Source of the DNA: a bacterium
Lineage (GTDB): Bacteria; Zixibacteria; MSB-5A5; WJJR01
Length of the DNA: 64,000 nt
Assembly (NCBI GenBank): GCA_021813505.1
Contig: JAKAKI010000006.1
Span: 1-64,000 of the forward strand
Direction of reading: 5' to 3'
This document shows positions 34,119 to 42,957 of the stretch, one piece after another. The notes beneath the pieces were generated by a model, which was not told the DNA's origin, searched no databases, and was given only the letters and a program-made list of their open reading frames with translations. The number at the start of each line of letters is the position of its first letter. The stretch's first letter is position 1. The position numbers and the translations under genes were made by a program.

Positions 34119-35198
34119 ATGCCTCAGATCGATGAAATCCTGCGCCACATGAAGGACTTGGACGCGTCCGACGTGCATCTTGTGACCGGCGCGCCTGTCA
34201 CATTTCGCATTCTGGGCGACCTGATCCCCGCGAATGAACATCCGTTGTCCCGGCAAGAAATCGAGCTGCTCCTATACGAGATTCTCACCTCGGCGCAGAT
34301 CGAGAATTTCGAACACAATTGGGACCTCGACACGGCCTACACCATCACCGGCTACGCCCGTTTCCGCGTTAGCTGCTTCCAGCACCATCGTGGACCCGGC
34401 GCGGTTATGCGCCTGATCCCCGAGGACCCGCCGACTCTGGCCAGTCTCGGTTTTCCCGAAATCGTCACGCGCCTCGCTGAGACACAGCGCGGTCTGATTC
34501 TGATGACCGGCCCGACCAACTCCGGCAAAACCACCACACTCGCCGCAATGGTCAATCATCTGAACGAAACCCAGAAGAAACACATCATCACGCTGGAAGA
34601 CCCGTTGGAGTTTGTGCACAAGAACAAACGGTGCCTCATCACCCAGCGCCAGGTGGGCGCGCATTCCCACGACTTCGCCACCGCCCTGCGCGCCGCATTG
34701 CGCCAGGACCCCAATGTGATCATGGTGGGGGAGATGCGCGACCTGGAAACGATCCATCTCGCGCTCACTGCCGCCGAGCTTGGCCTGTGTGTCTTCGGCA
34801 CGCTGCACACAAAGAGCGCCGCGCAGACGGTCAACCGCGTGATCGACGCGTTCCCCTACGAACAGCAATCGCAAATCCGCACCCTCCTCTCGGAATCGCT
34901 GCGCGGCATCATGTCGCAGCAATTGGTGAAACGTGCCGATGGACGGGGACGGGTGGCGGCCCTGGAGATTTTGATCAACACGCCGGCCGTGGGATTCATG
35001 ATCCGCGAGGGGAAGACGCACCAGATTCCTTCGACGCTCCAAACCGGCCGCAAGGAAGGCATGCAACTCATGGAACAACATCTCGCGCAATTGTTCGAGC
35101 AGGGCATCATTACGCGCGAGGCCGCAGTCTCCGCCTCCCCCAATCCAAACCTGATGGGCGCCGCCGCCACCGGCGCAGTGCCGGAGCCCGTCGCATGA
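34119..35198 (+). CDS. pilT: Twitching-motility ATPase PilT
   Basis: A 359-residue hexameric AAA+ motor that retracts type IV pili at the inner-membrane base. The N-terminal domain has DASDVHLVTGAPVTFRI. The Walker A is MTGPTNSGKTTTLAAMVNHLN, the Asp box HIITLEDPLEFVH, the Walker B region DPNVIMVGEMRDLETI, and the His box FGTLHTKSAAQTVNRVIDAFP. The AIRNLIRE-type C-terminal motif is present in variant form (FMIREGKTHQIPSTLQTGRKEGMQLMEQ). The stop overlaps the next start (ATGA), so both proteins are translationally coupled. No pilin genes lie in the window. Confidence 0.93.
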   Translation: MPQIDEILRHMKDLDASDVHLVTGAPVTFRILGDLIPANEHPLSRQEIELLLYEILTSAQIENFEHNWDLDTAYTITGYARFRVSCFQHHRGPGAVMRLIPEDPPTLASLGFPEIVTRLAETQRGLILMTGPTNSGKTTTLAAMVNHLNETQKKHIITLEDPLEFVHKNKRCLITQRQVGAHSHDFATALRAALRQDPNVIMVGEMRDLETIHLALTAAELGLCVFGTLHTKSAAQTVNRVIDAFPYEQQSQIRTLLSESLRGIMSQQLVKRADGRGRVAALEILINTPAVGFMIREGKTHQIPSTLQTGRKEGMQLMEQHLAQLFEQGIITREAAVSASPNPNLMGAAATGAVPEPVA

Positions 35199-37225
35199 GA
35201 AAGAAGGGGCGCCTCGATGCCATTCTCACGCGCCGCGGATGGGTCACCGAGGCCCAGATTGTCAGCGCACTCGAAGCGCAACGCCGCACCGGCGGCCGAT
35301 TCGGCTCGATCCTGGTCAATCTCGGTGTGATCACCGAAACGCAGCTCGCCGAGGCGCTGGCCGAGCAGTACAGCACGCCCCATTGGGATCCCCTGACTGC
35401 AGTGGTGGAAACCGCCGCGCTCAAACTCTTCCCCGAACAATGGGTGCGCCAGAAGAGGTTCCTGCCGCTGGCGTTCGATCCCACACGCAAGGCGTTGGAG
35501 ATTGCGGTGACCGATCCCGGCAACATGGCGCTCATTGATGAAATCCGTTTCCGCGCCAAGGCCAAGACCGTCATCGTCGCGGTCGCCCCGGATATTTCAT
35601 TGCGCCGCCTCTGGGATAAATTCTACAGTGCCGCAGGAACTGCCGAATCCGGCGGCGGCACGTCGCAACAGTCGCGGCCAACCGATCGTCTCGGAATCGA
35701 GTTTAGCTTCGCCATCGAATCCCAGCCTCAGCATGAGCACGAACTGCAGCCGGCGGCACGCGTGCTCTTGTGGCTGACGCAGCCGTTTGTCGCGAAACTG
35801 CTGAAGTCTCTCCTGGAAGTGGAGCGTTGCCTCGTCGCCCATTGGGACGGGGAGAGCATGCCGCAGAAGGAGTGGGACTATCTCATTTACGACGCCGACA
35901 GCGCCGCCGCTTCGCCCGAGGCGATGGCAAAGCTCAAGCGCGCCTGTCCCAAGATTCAATTCGTCCCCAAACCGGCGTGGACCACGTCGATTCTCCGTTC
36001 GCCGCTCTCGTATGAGCAACTGCGCGATGGGTACACCCATCTCGCCGGGTATGCCGGAAAGCTCGCCAAGCTCTCGACGCACGACCACCGTCTGCCGCGT
36101 TATGCTCACGCACTCGCGCGCCTTCTGCCAATGACCGCGTTTGAGATCGACACGCTGGTTGTTGCATGTGAACTCGTGCCGCTGGTATCGTTGTCGCCGC
36201 GCTCGGATGAAGAATGGGATGGCGTCGCGCAGGAACTCTGCTGTCCGTATCCGGTGATCGAAATCCTCCGCGTCGTCGGAAAACCATTTGATTCGCTCGG
36301 TGTGAAACCCGGCCAGTCTATGCCTGGCGCGCCGCTCGGAGCGCGCGCGTTGGCCGTGCTCCTGGCGTATCTCAGAATGCTCGAGGCCCAGCCGGTCAAT
36401 TCCATCGATGCGATGAACCAGCTCGCCTTAAACCTGCGCAGCGAATCGGGAAAACAACTTGATCCCCATGTCGTGGAGGCATTGCTCAGTCTGGTTCGCG
36501 AGGAAGTGTTGGAAGGGTACCTGCCTCCCGGCCCGTCCGAGGTCATGCTGGTGGCCGACCGTCCCATCGAGTGGAATCATCTAGTCATGCAACTAGAAAA
36601 CGAAGGCTGGCGCGTCGTTACCGCTGGCGGCCCTGCTGAGGCCCGCCGTCTCGCCGACCGCCGCCGCCCCGATGTCGTGGTCTGGGCCGCATCCGGAGCG
36701 CTCGAGTGGGTCCACTGGCAACGCAAGGCCCTTCCCGGAATCGCCAATTTCCTGATCCTCGATGACCCCGACACGCAATTATCGCGCACCGCTCTCGGCG
36801 CCGGGTTCGAAGATGTCTGGAGTGGCGACTGGGATGCCGGTATCGCCGCAGAAAAACTCCGCCGCGCTGCTGCGCGTCAGCCGAAGGCCCCCTCGAAGGA
36901 CGGCGTGGTCTCCGGCTCGCTCTCGCAGTTCAGCTTCATCGACCTCGTGCAAATCCTCTCGGCCGGGGCGCGTTCGGTGCGCATCGATGTCAGCAATGGC
37001 GTTCAGACCGGGCAGGTCGTTCTCTGGCAGGGCCTGATCAAGTTCGCGCACACCGACCAATGCGATGGCGAAAACGCCGTCTACGAAATCCTCAACTGGA
37101 CCGATGGCGCCTTCACGATGGTCCCCATCACCGCACCGCCCGAATCGAACTGCCGGCTGTCCAACAACGCCATGCTGCTCGAAGGCTGCCGCCTCATCGA
37201 CGAGCGCAGGCGCGTCACGGTCTGA
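35195..37225 (+). CDS. Multidomain pilus-associated regulator: GspE-N, degenerate HD-GYP, REC-like, PATAN/DUF4388
   Basis: A 676-residue protein whose ATG overlaps the pilT stop. Residues 1-145 match the GspE/PilB N-terminal domain (ILTRRGWVTEAQIVSALEAQRRTGGRFGSILVNLGVI). Residues 185-258 look like a receiver without phosphorylation site. Residues 270-440 resemble HD-GYP (PLGARALAVLLAYLRMLEAQPV...GKQLDPHVVEALL), but the HD dyad is replaced (VVACELVPLV) and the GYP loop reads VGKPFDSLGV. Residues 447-555 form a second receiver-like domain. Residues 572-676 are PATAN/DUF4388 (VSGSLSQFSFIDLVQILSAGARSVRIDV...GLIKFAHTD). By context it probably binds or regulates the pilus motor; it lacks any ATPase motif. 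Confidence 0.85.
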   Translation: MRKKGRLDAILTRRGWVTEAQIVSALEAQRRTGGRFGSILVNLGVITETQLAEALAEQYSTPHWDPLTAVVETAALKLFPEQWVRQKRFLPLAFDPTRKALEIAVTDPGNMALIDEIRFRAKAKTVIVAVAPDISLRRLWDKFYSAAGTAESGGGTSQQSRPTDRLGIEFSFAIESQPQHEHELQPAARVLLWLTQPFVAKLLKSLLEVERCLVAHWDGESMPQKEWDYLIYDADSAAASPEAMAKLKRACPKIQFVPKPAWTTSILRSPLSYEQLRDGYTHLAGYAGKLAKLSTHDHRLPRYAHALARLLPMTAFEIDTLVVACELVPLVSLSPRSDEEWDGVAQELCCPYPVIEILRVVGKPFDSLGVKPGQSMPGAPLGARALAVLLAYLRMLEAQPVNSIDAMNQLALNLRSESGKQLDPHVVEALLSLVREEVLEGYLPPGPSEVMLVADRPIEWNHLVMQLENEGWRVVTAGGPAEARRLADRRRPDVVVWAASGALEWVHWQRKALPGIANFLILDDPDTQLSRTALGAGFEDVWSGDWDAGIAAEKLRRAAARQPKAPSKDGVVSGSLSQFSFIDLVQILSAGARSVRIDVSNGVQTGQVVLWQGLIKFAHTDQCDGENAVYEILNWTDGAFTMVPITAPPESNCRLSNNAMLLEGCRLIDERRRVTV

Positions 37226-37265
37226 TGCGCATGCGGACGTACCGGATGCCGCCGAGTGCCGATAC

Positions 37266-38459
37266 TTACGCCCCGCACGGATTCACCGGCGGCGCCCCAT
37301 TCATGAATATCCCGTCGATCAGCGCAATCACGTCGAATACATCGAACACGCGATCGTTATTGTAATCAACCCGCGTGGTCGGACATCCCGGATCCTGATA
37401 GGGCGGCCCGTTCTCGAAGACGACATGGAGCATCTCGATCAAGTCGAAGACATCCAGGACGCCGTTGCCGTCAATGTCGCCCTGCGATAGACACAGGCAT
37501 GTATCGATCTCGATCGTGCCTTTGGTGAACGTGGGGAGTGTCAACCGCCATTGGTTGTTCACATACAGAAGGTGATTCGCAGGATCTGTGCAAGTCGTGT
37601 CGACTTCGAATATCCCCGGGGTGTTCGAGATATTCATGGTAAATTGGATCGACCCGCTCGAATCGGAGCCTGGGGAAAGGTGGTCCGCCGCTATCCACAC
37701 GCCGGCAACGAGCACGCCCCAGGTCGGTCCAGTCACCGGATAACTGGTAACCTGATCATTGAGTGCGGTAATGGTCGAGTATCCGGCTGGACCGCTCCCT
37801 CCACATTGTCCATCGGCCACCCCAAACTGATTAACGGAGAGGAACAGGAGCGGCGACGGGACAATTCGCTCACCGACGGATACCCGGAGGGCTGTCGGAA
37901 ATGCCCCGGGCGTCACTTCGCGGAATTGCAGCGGAACGACAACTCCCTGGAGAGAGTTGCTATTGCTAATTCTCACGGCAACCTTCTGCCCCGTGCCTCC
38001 CGCGAGCACTTTTTTTGATTCAACCACAACCGAGTTTCCTGCACCGCCAGGTGTTGGCAAAAGGGGAAGACAGTATCCCGAGCATGGCTGGCACGGTTCC
38101 ATATCGGAAGCCGTGGTCCAGTACAGGTAGATATCCAACGCATCAACTTGACCGTCCCCGTCAAAGTCTTCCCGGGAAACCGGGCAAAGGGGGTCCTGCG
38201 TCGCCGGTGTTCGATTGAAGGCTACGTCCTCAGCGATAAACAAATCATAGATATCCGGCCATCCATCCGCGTTGGGATCCCCCGGGTGCGGACAATCACA
38301 AGCGGCACCAGACAAACCGGAAGATGGCGCAGACGGGCCCGGCTGCCCGCCGGCTGGGATCCAACAGATGCCGAGGAAAACCGCCAGCACGATTCCGACC
38401 GCCATCTGCAAATTGGCCGGATGTCTTTCCTTGAGTCTCGGCTCAAATATGGTCCTCAT
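37266..38459 (-). CDS. Secreted protein with N- and C-terminal dockerin-like repeats
   Basis: A 397-residue exported protein (ATG 38459, GGAGG five bases upstream). A signal-anchor-like segment MAVGIVLAVFLGICWIPAGG is followed by one dockerin-like pair near residues 55-125 (GDPNADGWPDIYDLFIAEDVAF and DFDGDGQVDALDIYLYW). A central beta domain follows (NSVVVESKKVLAGGTGQKVAVRISNSNSLQGVVVPLQFREV), which resembles a cohesin-like fold. A second dockerin-like pair is at the end (DIDGNGVLDVFDLIEML and DYNNDRVFDVFDVIALID), ending VNPCGA. Having both a cohesin-like core and dockerin-like ends would allow self-assembly, but this is inference. It is convergent with the pilT operon. Confidence 0.75.
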   Translation of the reverse strand: MRTIFEPRLKERHPANLQMAVGIVLAVFLGICWIPAGGQPGPSAPSSGLSGAACDCPHPGDPNADGWPDIYDLFIAEDVAFNRTPATQDPLCPVSREDFDGDGQVDALDIYLYWTTASDMEPCQPCSGYCLPLLPTPGGAGNSVVVESKKVLAGGTGQKVAVRISNSNSLQGVVVPLQFREVTPGAFPTALRVSVGERIVPSPLLFLSVNQFGVADGQCGGSGPAGYSTITALNDQVTSYPVTGPTWGVLVAGVWIAADHLSPGSDSSGSIQFTMNISNTPGIFEVDTTCTDPANHLLYVNNQWRLTLPTFTKGTIEIDTCLCLSQGDIDGNGVLDVFDLIEMLHVVFENGPPYQDPGCPTTRVDYNNDRVFDVFDVIALIDGIFMNGAPPVNPCGA

Positions 38460-38465
38460 AGCCAC

Positions 38466-38767
38466 CTCCGATGAACTTTGCGGCTCGGTCGTCGGTTGCG
38501 GCGGTCAAGCGGGGAGTCAGTGACGGGCACTGACCTGGCTGCCTTGTCGAATATCGGGTCTGCCGGAATCCTCACCTCCAGCTAATCCCCACTCAGGAAA
38601 CCTAACCAGTACTCTCATCTTGTCAAGACGAGTTTGGAGAATATTCGGCGTGAGCCCTTTCTGCAGCGTGCCTGTTTGAATTGAGTTGGATTGTCATCGT
38701 CTCTCTTCAACCTCTTGCGGGATGACTTCGGTTAGAGCATCTTTCGGTGGAATAAGGGGAGTCATCC
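38466..38767. other. Divergent intergenic region
   Basis: It contains the promoter above and, toward the right, the unmarked leader of the GTPase gene (AAGGGGAGTC at 38756-38765 is its ribosome-binding site). No gene or repeat is recognised. Confidence 0.5.
38599..38626 (-). promoter_or_regulatory. Promoter of the dockerin-like protein gene
   Basis: TTGACA (38626-38621), 16-base spacer, TAGGTT (38604-38599). It predicts a leader of about 130 bases before the ATG at 38459. Confidence 0.6.
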
Positions 38768-39763
38768 ATGCCGGCCAATCTGCCGCCACAATACAACAAA
38801 CTGGAGCAGGAATACCGTCTCGAGAAAGACCCCAAGAAGCGTCTGGCGCTTCTGGAGCGGATGCTGGCCGAGATTCCCAAACACAAAGGCACCTCGCATA
38901 TGGTTGGGGAGCTCAAGCACAAGATCTCCAAGTTGAAATCCCAAATCGAGGCCCCCCAGCAACATGGCGCTTCCCGCCAGTCCTCGCTGGATCACATCCC
39001 CCGCGAAGGCGCCGGGCAGTTCGCGCTGGTCGGGCCGCCCAATTCGGGCAAGTCGAGCATTGTGGGTGCGGTGACCCGCGCCGCCGTCGAGATCGCCGAA
39101 TGGCCCTTCGCCACTCGCAAGCCGGTTCCCGGCATGGCGCAGTGGGAGAATGTACATCTTCAGTTGGTTGATCTGCCGCCGATCGCAGAGGAGCACCTCG
39201 AACCGTTCGTGTTCAACATCATCCGCACCGCCGATGTGGCTGTGCTGGTCATCTCGCTGGGTGACGACGATCTTCTGAGCGAATACGAATACGTCCTGAA
39301 ACGCCTTCACCAGGCGAAGATTCGGTTGCGCGGCCTTGTCGATCCTGATCCCGGTATTCCCAACGCGCTGGAAATCCCCACCATTCTGACCGTGACAGGA
39401 ATCGATCTCCCTGATGCCGCTACCCGGCTGATGTTGTTTCAGGATGTTGTTGGTGACCGCCTCCCGATCTGGCCGGTGTCTTCGCCGCAAAATCGCGGCA
39501 TCAAGGACCTGCTGGGCGCCTGCTTCGCGTCACTGGGGCTGATGCGTGCCTACACCAAGACTCCCGGCCATCCCGCCGACATGGAAGACCCGGTGCTCTT
39601 GCCGCACGGCGCCACCGTCGCCGATGCCGCGCGCTCGATCCACAAGGAGTTTGCCGAGAAGCTCCAGTTTGCCAAGATCTGGGGCAAGCACACTTTCGAT
39701 GGCCAGCGGGTCATGGCCGATCACATCGTCGAGGACGGCGACATCCTCGAATTCCATATGTAA
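38768..39763 (+). CDS. DRG/Obg-like TGS-domain GTPase with degenerate G motifs
   Basis: A 331-residue P-loop protein related to the DRG/Obg group of ribosome-associated GTPases. An N-terminal helical segment (YNKLEQEYRLEKDPKKRLALLERMLAEI) is followed by the G1 loop GPPNSGKSS (89-97) and switch-like WPFATRKPVPGM. The G3 motif reads DLPP (normally DxPG), and G4 reads TGID (normally NKxD). The C-terminal TGS domain ends VMADHIVEDGDILEFHM. Loss of the switch glycine and the guanine-specificity Asn-Lys suggests changed or lost GTP hydrolysis or nucleotide choice. The start ATG follows AAGGGGAG. No operon partner. Confidence 0.85.
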   Translation: MPANLPPQYNKLEQEYRLEKDPKKRLALLERMLAEIPKHKGTSHMVGELKHKISKLKSQIEAPQQHGASRQSSLDHIPREGAGQFALVGPPNSGKSSIVGAVTRAAVEIAEWPFATRKPVPGMAQWENVHLQLVDLPPIAEEHLEPFVFNIIRTADVAVLVISLGDDDLLSEYEYVLKRLHQAKIRLRGLVDPDPGIPNALEIPTILTVTGIDLPDAATRLMLFQDVVGDRLPIWPVSSPQNRGIKDLLGACFASLGLMRAYTKTPGHPADMEDPVLLPHGATVADAARSIHKEFAEKLQFAKIWGKHTFDGQRVMADHIVEDGDILEFHM

Positions 39764-40381
39764 GGCCGCCCCCGCGTGGGCGCCCGATGGCGCGCACACA
39801 TGAAACGGGTGGCCACTTGGGCCGCCACCACGAACTGTTGCCCGCGCAAATGTGGCGCGGCCGCCCTCGGCCGCGTTTCGCCTGCAGGATACCGGTGTTA
39901 CTTCTTCAGCCACGCCGGGTGCCCCACCCTCCGGGTGGGTTGAAAACCCCCAGCATCTGGTGACAGGAGCGCGGACAGGAGTGGGCGCCACTAAGAGAAG
40001 AGAACTTCCATGACCATGAGTGGGGCAGACATTCTTGTCTGCCCGGTTTTTCAACCCACCCTCCGCGTGGGGCGCCGAGGCTACCGAGTGGATCTGTTCA
40101 GGCAAGCGTGTCGTGGGAGGGCGAGGCTCCGGCCGAGCCATGTTTCGGCGCGCGGAATCGTTCGTTGGTGGGCGTGGAGATTCCGCGCGGAGCCATGGCT
40201 CGGCAGGAGCCTCGCCCTCCCGATGGAACCTCGGTGAACTCCAAGACATTGTGGCTCCTCGTACCCCGCCGCCACCATCTCATCGGCAATCCGCCAAAAT
40301 GAACACGAAATTCATCTTGCGATTTCCCCGGAACACACGTATAACGAAACTGTTTAGCAGGGGGAGGGGGCAACCAGTCAC
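39764..40381. other. Repeat-filled intergenic region
   Basis: Contains GGCGCGGCCGCCCTCGGCCG (39853-39872), and an inverted pair GCCCCACCCTCCGGGTGGGT...TTGAAAA (39919-39945) with TTTTTCAACCCACCCTCCGC (40047-40066). Also present are GCAGACATTCTTGTCTGC (40025-40042) and the REPIN-like doublet at 40115-40221. No gene is supported. Confidence 0.65.
40115..40221. repeat. REPIN-like doublet, complete
   Basis: GGGAGGGCGAGGCTCCGGCC GAGCCATG at the left is mirrored by CATGGCTCGGCAGGAGCCTC plus GCCCTCCC at the right. The inner arms GGCGCGCGGAAT and ATTCCGCGCGG extend the inverted repeat. It is the same family as 26643. Confidence 0.85.
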
Positions 40382-42661
40382 ATGGGAACGACAATGAACG
40401 AAACGACAACGAGTTCCAAAGACAGAGTTTACTCCGGGCCGCGCCGGGATTCCGGACGCGTCAGCGATATCTCAACGGGCACAGCCCCGGGCAACGGCGG
40501 CGCCGTCTCTGCACGGCCATCTGCGGGCATCGTCGGCTCCAAGCCGCAGCCGCATGCCGGCCTCACCCCGGATCAACTGCTGCTTCTCTATCGTTGGATC
40601 TACACCTCGCGCCGTGTCGATGACATGGAGCGCAAACTCAAAACGCAATCCAAGATCTACTTCCAGATATCCGGCGCCGGCCATGAAGCCGTGCTTGCCG
40701 CACTCGGTCTGGTGGTGCGCCCGCAGTCCGACTGGTTCTACTGCTACTACCGCGATCGCGCGCTGATGCTGTCGCTTGGGATGACGGCCCAGGAAATGCT
40801 CCTCGATGCCGTCGGCTCCGCCGATGGCCCGTCCTCTGGCGGACGGCAGATGCCGTCGCATTGGGGACTCAAGCGGGTCAACGTGGTCACCAAATCCTCC
40901 GTCACCGGCACCCAGTTTCTGCAGGCGACCGGCTGCGCGCAGGCCGGCCGTTATCTCAACAACGTGCCCGCGATCTCACCCGATCAGGTGGCGCATGATG
41001 CCGAGGAAATCACAATCGTGACCGGCGGCGACGGCACCACGTCCGAAGGCGAATTCTTCGAAGCGATCAACGCGTCATGTCTCGAAACCGCCAACGGGCA
41101 GCTTCCCGTTCTCTTCTTGATCGAAGACAACGGTTACGCCATCTCAGTTCCCAAATCACAACAGACCGCCGGCGGTTCGATCTCAAAGATCTTTGCCGGC
41201 CTGGTGGAGCAGGGATTGCTCGAGATCGTCGAAGTCGACGGCACCGATCCGGTGGCGAGTTACGCGGCGTTCCGCGGTGTCGAAGACCGTCTGCGCAAAC
41301 AGCGTCGCCCGGTGCTCCTTCATGCCCATGTCATCCGCCCGTACTCGCATTCCGAATCGGACGACGAAAAACTGTACAAGACTCCGGAGATGCGGGAGTC
41401 GGAACAGCAGCGCGACCCGCTCAAGACCTACCCCGAGTATCTCATCAAGCACGGGATCGCGACTGAATCGCAGCTCGAGGCACTCCGCGTGGAGATCAAC
41501 GCCGAGATCGAAGCCGGTGCGGCCCATGCGCTGGTTGCGCGCCGGCCCGCGAAGGAATCCGCCACCCAGTTCGTGCTGTCGCCCGATGTCGATGTGGCAT
41601 CGGATCGATTTGTTGCGGAGCCCGACTTCGACGGTCCGGATCTCACTATGATCCAGGGGATCAACAAGACGCTTTTCGACGAGATGGCACGCAATCCCCG
41701 CATCGTGATCTTCGGCGAGGACGTTGCGGATGTCGGCAATCCGGAATTGCTCGGAAAGGTCCCCGGTAAAGGCGGCGTGTTCAAAGCAACCATCGGCCTC
41801 CAAAAGGAGTACGGCTCGCTGCGCGTCTACGACTCCCAGCTTGCCGAGGCGACCATCGTCGGTACCGCGACCGGCATGGCGACACGCGGTTTGAAGCCCG
41901 TTCCGGAAATCCAGTTCGGCGATTATGTCTGGCCGGCGATGATGCAGTTGGTCGACGAGACATCCAAGATCCGTTGGCGCTCCAACAACGGCTTCTCCTG
42001 TCCCGCTGTGATCCGCATCGCGGTCGGAGGCTACCTCGGAGGCTCCGGGGCGGTCTACCATTCGCAGTCCATCGAAGGGACCTTCTCGCATTTTCCAGGT
42101 CTGCTGATTGCCATGCCGTCCAACTGCATCGATGCCGTTGGCTTGCTGCGCACCGCGTTGCGCGGCGAGGACCCCGTGCTCTATCTCGAACACAAGCGTC
42201 TCTACCGTCAGCCGATTCTGAAATCGCGTTATCCCGGTCCCGACTTTACAATCCCGTTCGGCAAGGCGCGTATGGTGCGCGAAGGCGACACACTCACCGT
42301 CGTGACCTGGGGTGCGACCGTCCTGAAAGCGAACGCCGTCGCCACCAAGCTGGCTCCCGAGGGCATCAGTGTCGAGGTGATCGATCTCCGGACAATTGTG
42401 CCGTGGGATCACGAAATGACCGCCGAATCTGTGGCCAAGACCGGCAAAGTGCTGGTCGTCCACGAGGACGTGCGTTTCATGGGCTTCGGTGCCGAAGTGG
42501 CTGCGTGGATCAGTGAAAATCTCTTCGACAGTCTCGATGCACCGGTACGCCGGGTCGGTGCGCTGGATACACCGGTCGGTTACGGCCCCGAACTGGAAGA
42601 CGCGATTCTGCCGCAAAACGACGACATCGAACGTGCCGTCCGCGAGCTCGCCGCGTATTGA
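40382..42661 (+). CDS. Fused alpha-beta E1 component of a 2-oxoacid dehydrogenase
   Basis: A 759-residue thiamine-diphosphate enzyme with both E1 subunits in one chain. After a low-complexity start, residues 60-400 are the alpha part (TSRRVDDMERKL, QISGAGHEAV, the ThDP motif VTGGDGTTSEGEFFEAINASCLETANGQLPVLFLIEDNGYAIS). Residues 420-759 are the beta part (GEDVADVGN, YDSQLAEATIVGTATGMATRGLKPVPEIQFGDYVWPAM, LYLEHKRLYRQ, LVVHEDVRFMGFGAE). Sequence style fits branched-chain or pyruvate dehydrogenase; no lipoyl E2 or E3 gene is adjacent. Start ATG 40382 with GGGGAGGGGG upstream; ATG 40394 is an alternative. Confidence 0.9.
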   Translation: MGTTMNETTTSSKDRVYSGPRRDSGRVSDISTGTAPGNGGAVSARPSAGIVGSKPQPHAGLTPDQLLLLYRWIYTSRRVDDMERKLKTQSKIYFQISGAGHEAVLAALGLVVRPQSDWFYCYYRDRALMLSLGMTAQEMLLDAVGSADGPSSGGRQMPSHWGLKRVNVVTKSSVTGTQFLQATGCAQAGRYLNNVPAISPDQVAHDAEEITIVTGGDGTTSEGEFFEAINASCLETANGQLPVLFLIEDNGYAISVPKSQQTAGGSISKIFAGLVEQGLLEIVEVDGTDPVASYAAFRGVEDRLRKQRRPVLLHAHVIRPYSHSESDDEKLYKTPEMRESEQQRDPLKTYPEYLIKHGIATESQLEALRVEINAEIEAGAAHALVARRPAKESATQFVLSPDVDVASDRFVAEPDFDGPDLTMIQGINKTLFDEMARNPRIVIFGEDVADVGNPELLGKVPGKGGVFKATIGLQKEYGSLRVYDSQLAEATIVGTATGMATRGLKPVPEIQFGDYVWPAMMQLVDETSKIRWRSNNGFSCPAVIRIAVGGYLGGSGAVYHSQSIEGTFSHFPGLLIAMPSNCIDAVGLLRTALRGEDPVLYLEHKRLYRQPILKSRYPGPDFTIPFGKARMVREGDTLTVVTWGATVLKANAVATKLAPEGISVEVIDLRTIVPWDHEMTAESVAKTGKVLVVHEDVRFMGFGAEVAAWISENLFDSLDAPVRRVGALDTPVGYGPELEDAILPQNDDIERAVRELAAY

Positions 42662-42957
42662 CTTCAACATCGAGTGCCTGGGCTGCACTCACCGTGTTTC
42701 CCGATCCACCGTCATCCCCGCGAAAGCGGGAATCCAGGTCCGCGGACGCTGGATTCCCGCCTTCGCGGGATTGATGTTATGAAGGAATCTATCGCCGTAT
42801 CGCGGGCAAGGGGCTTTCAGCCCCTTGGCGAATTACACAAGCGCTTGGTCAGTCATGAGCCGGGGACTAGCCGTTGATACGATTCGCTGAGCGCCTGAAA
42901 CCGGGGGATTATGTCCGTGCCATCTCTTCGAGCAACCGTGGAATCGCTAGGGCTCTC
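42662..42957. repeat. Repeats downstream of the E1 gene
   Basis: GTCATCCCCGCGAAAGCGGG AATCCAG (42711-42737) and CTGGATTCCCGCCTTCGCGG (42751-42770) form an inverted pair of a widespread family. GGGGCTTTCAGCCCC (42812-42826) repeats the palindrome at 229. No gene is supported. Confidence 0.7.

Noticed and set aside
34272-35090. 272-codon open frame opposite pilT
   Set aside because: Antisense of a well-supported gene.
40382-42661. Separate E1 alpha and beta genes
   Set aside because: There is no stop or restart in the linker; a single uninterrupted frame covers both parts.
41183-42688. 501-codon open frame on the minus strand
   Set aside because: It lies exactly opposite the fused E1 gene, has no recognisable domains and is explained by GC-rich codon usage.
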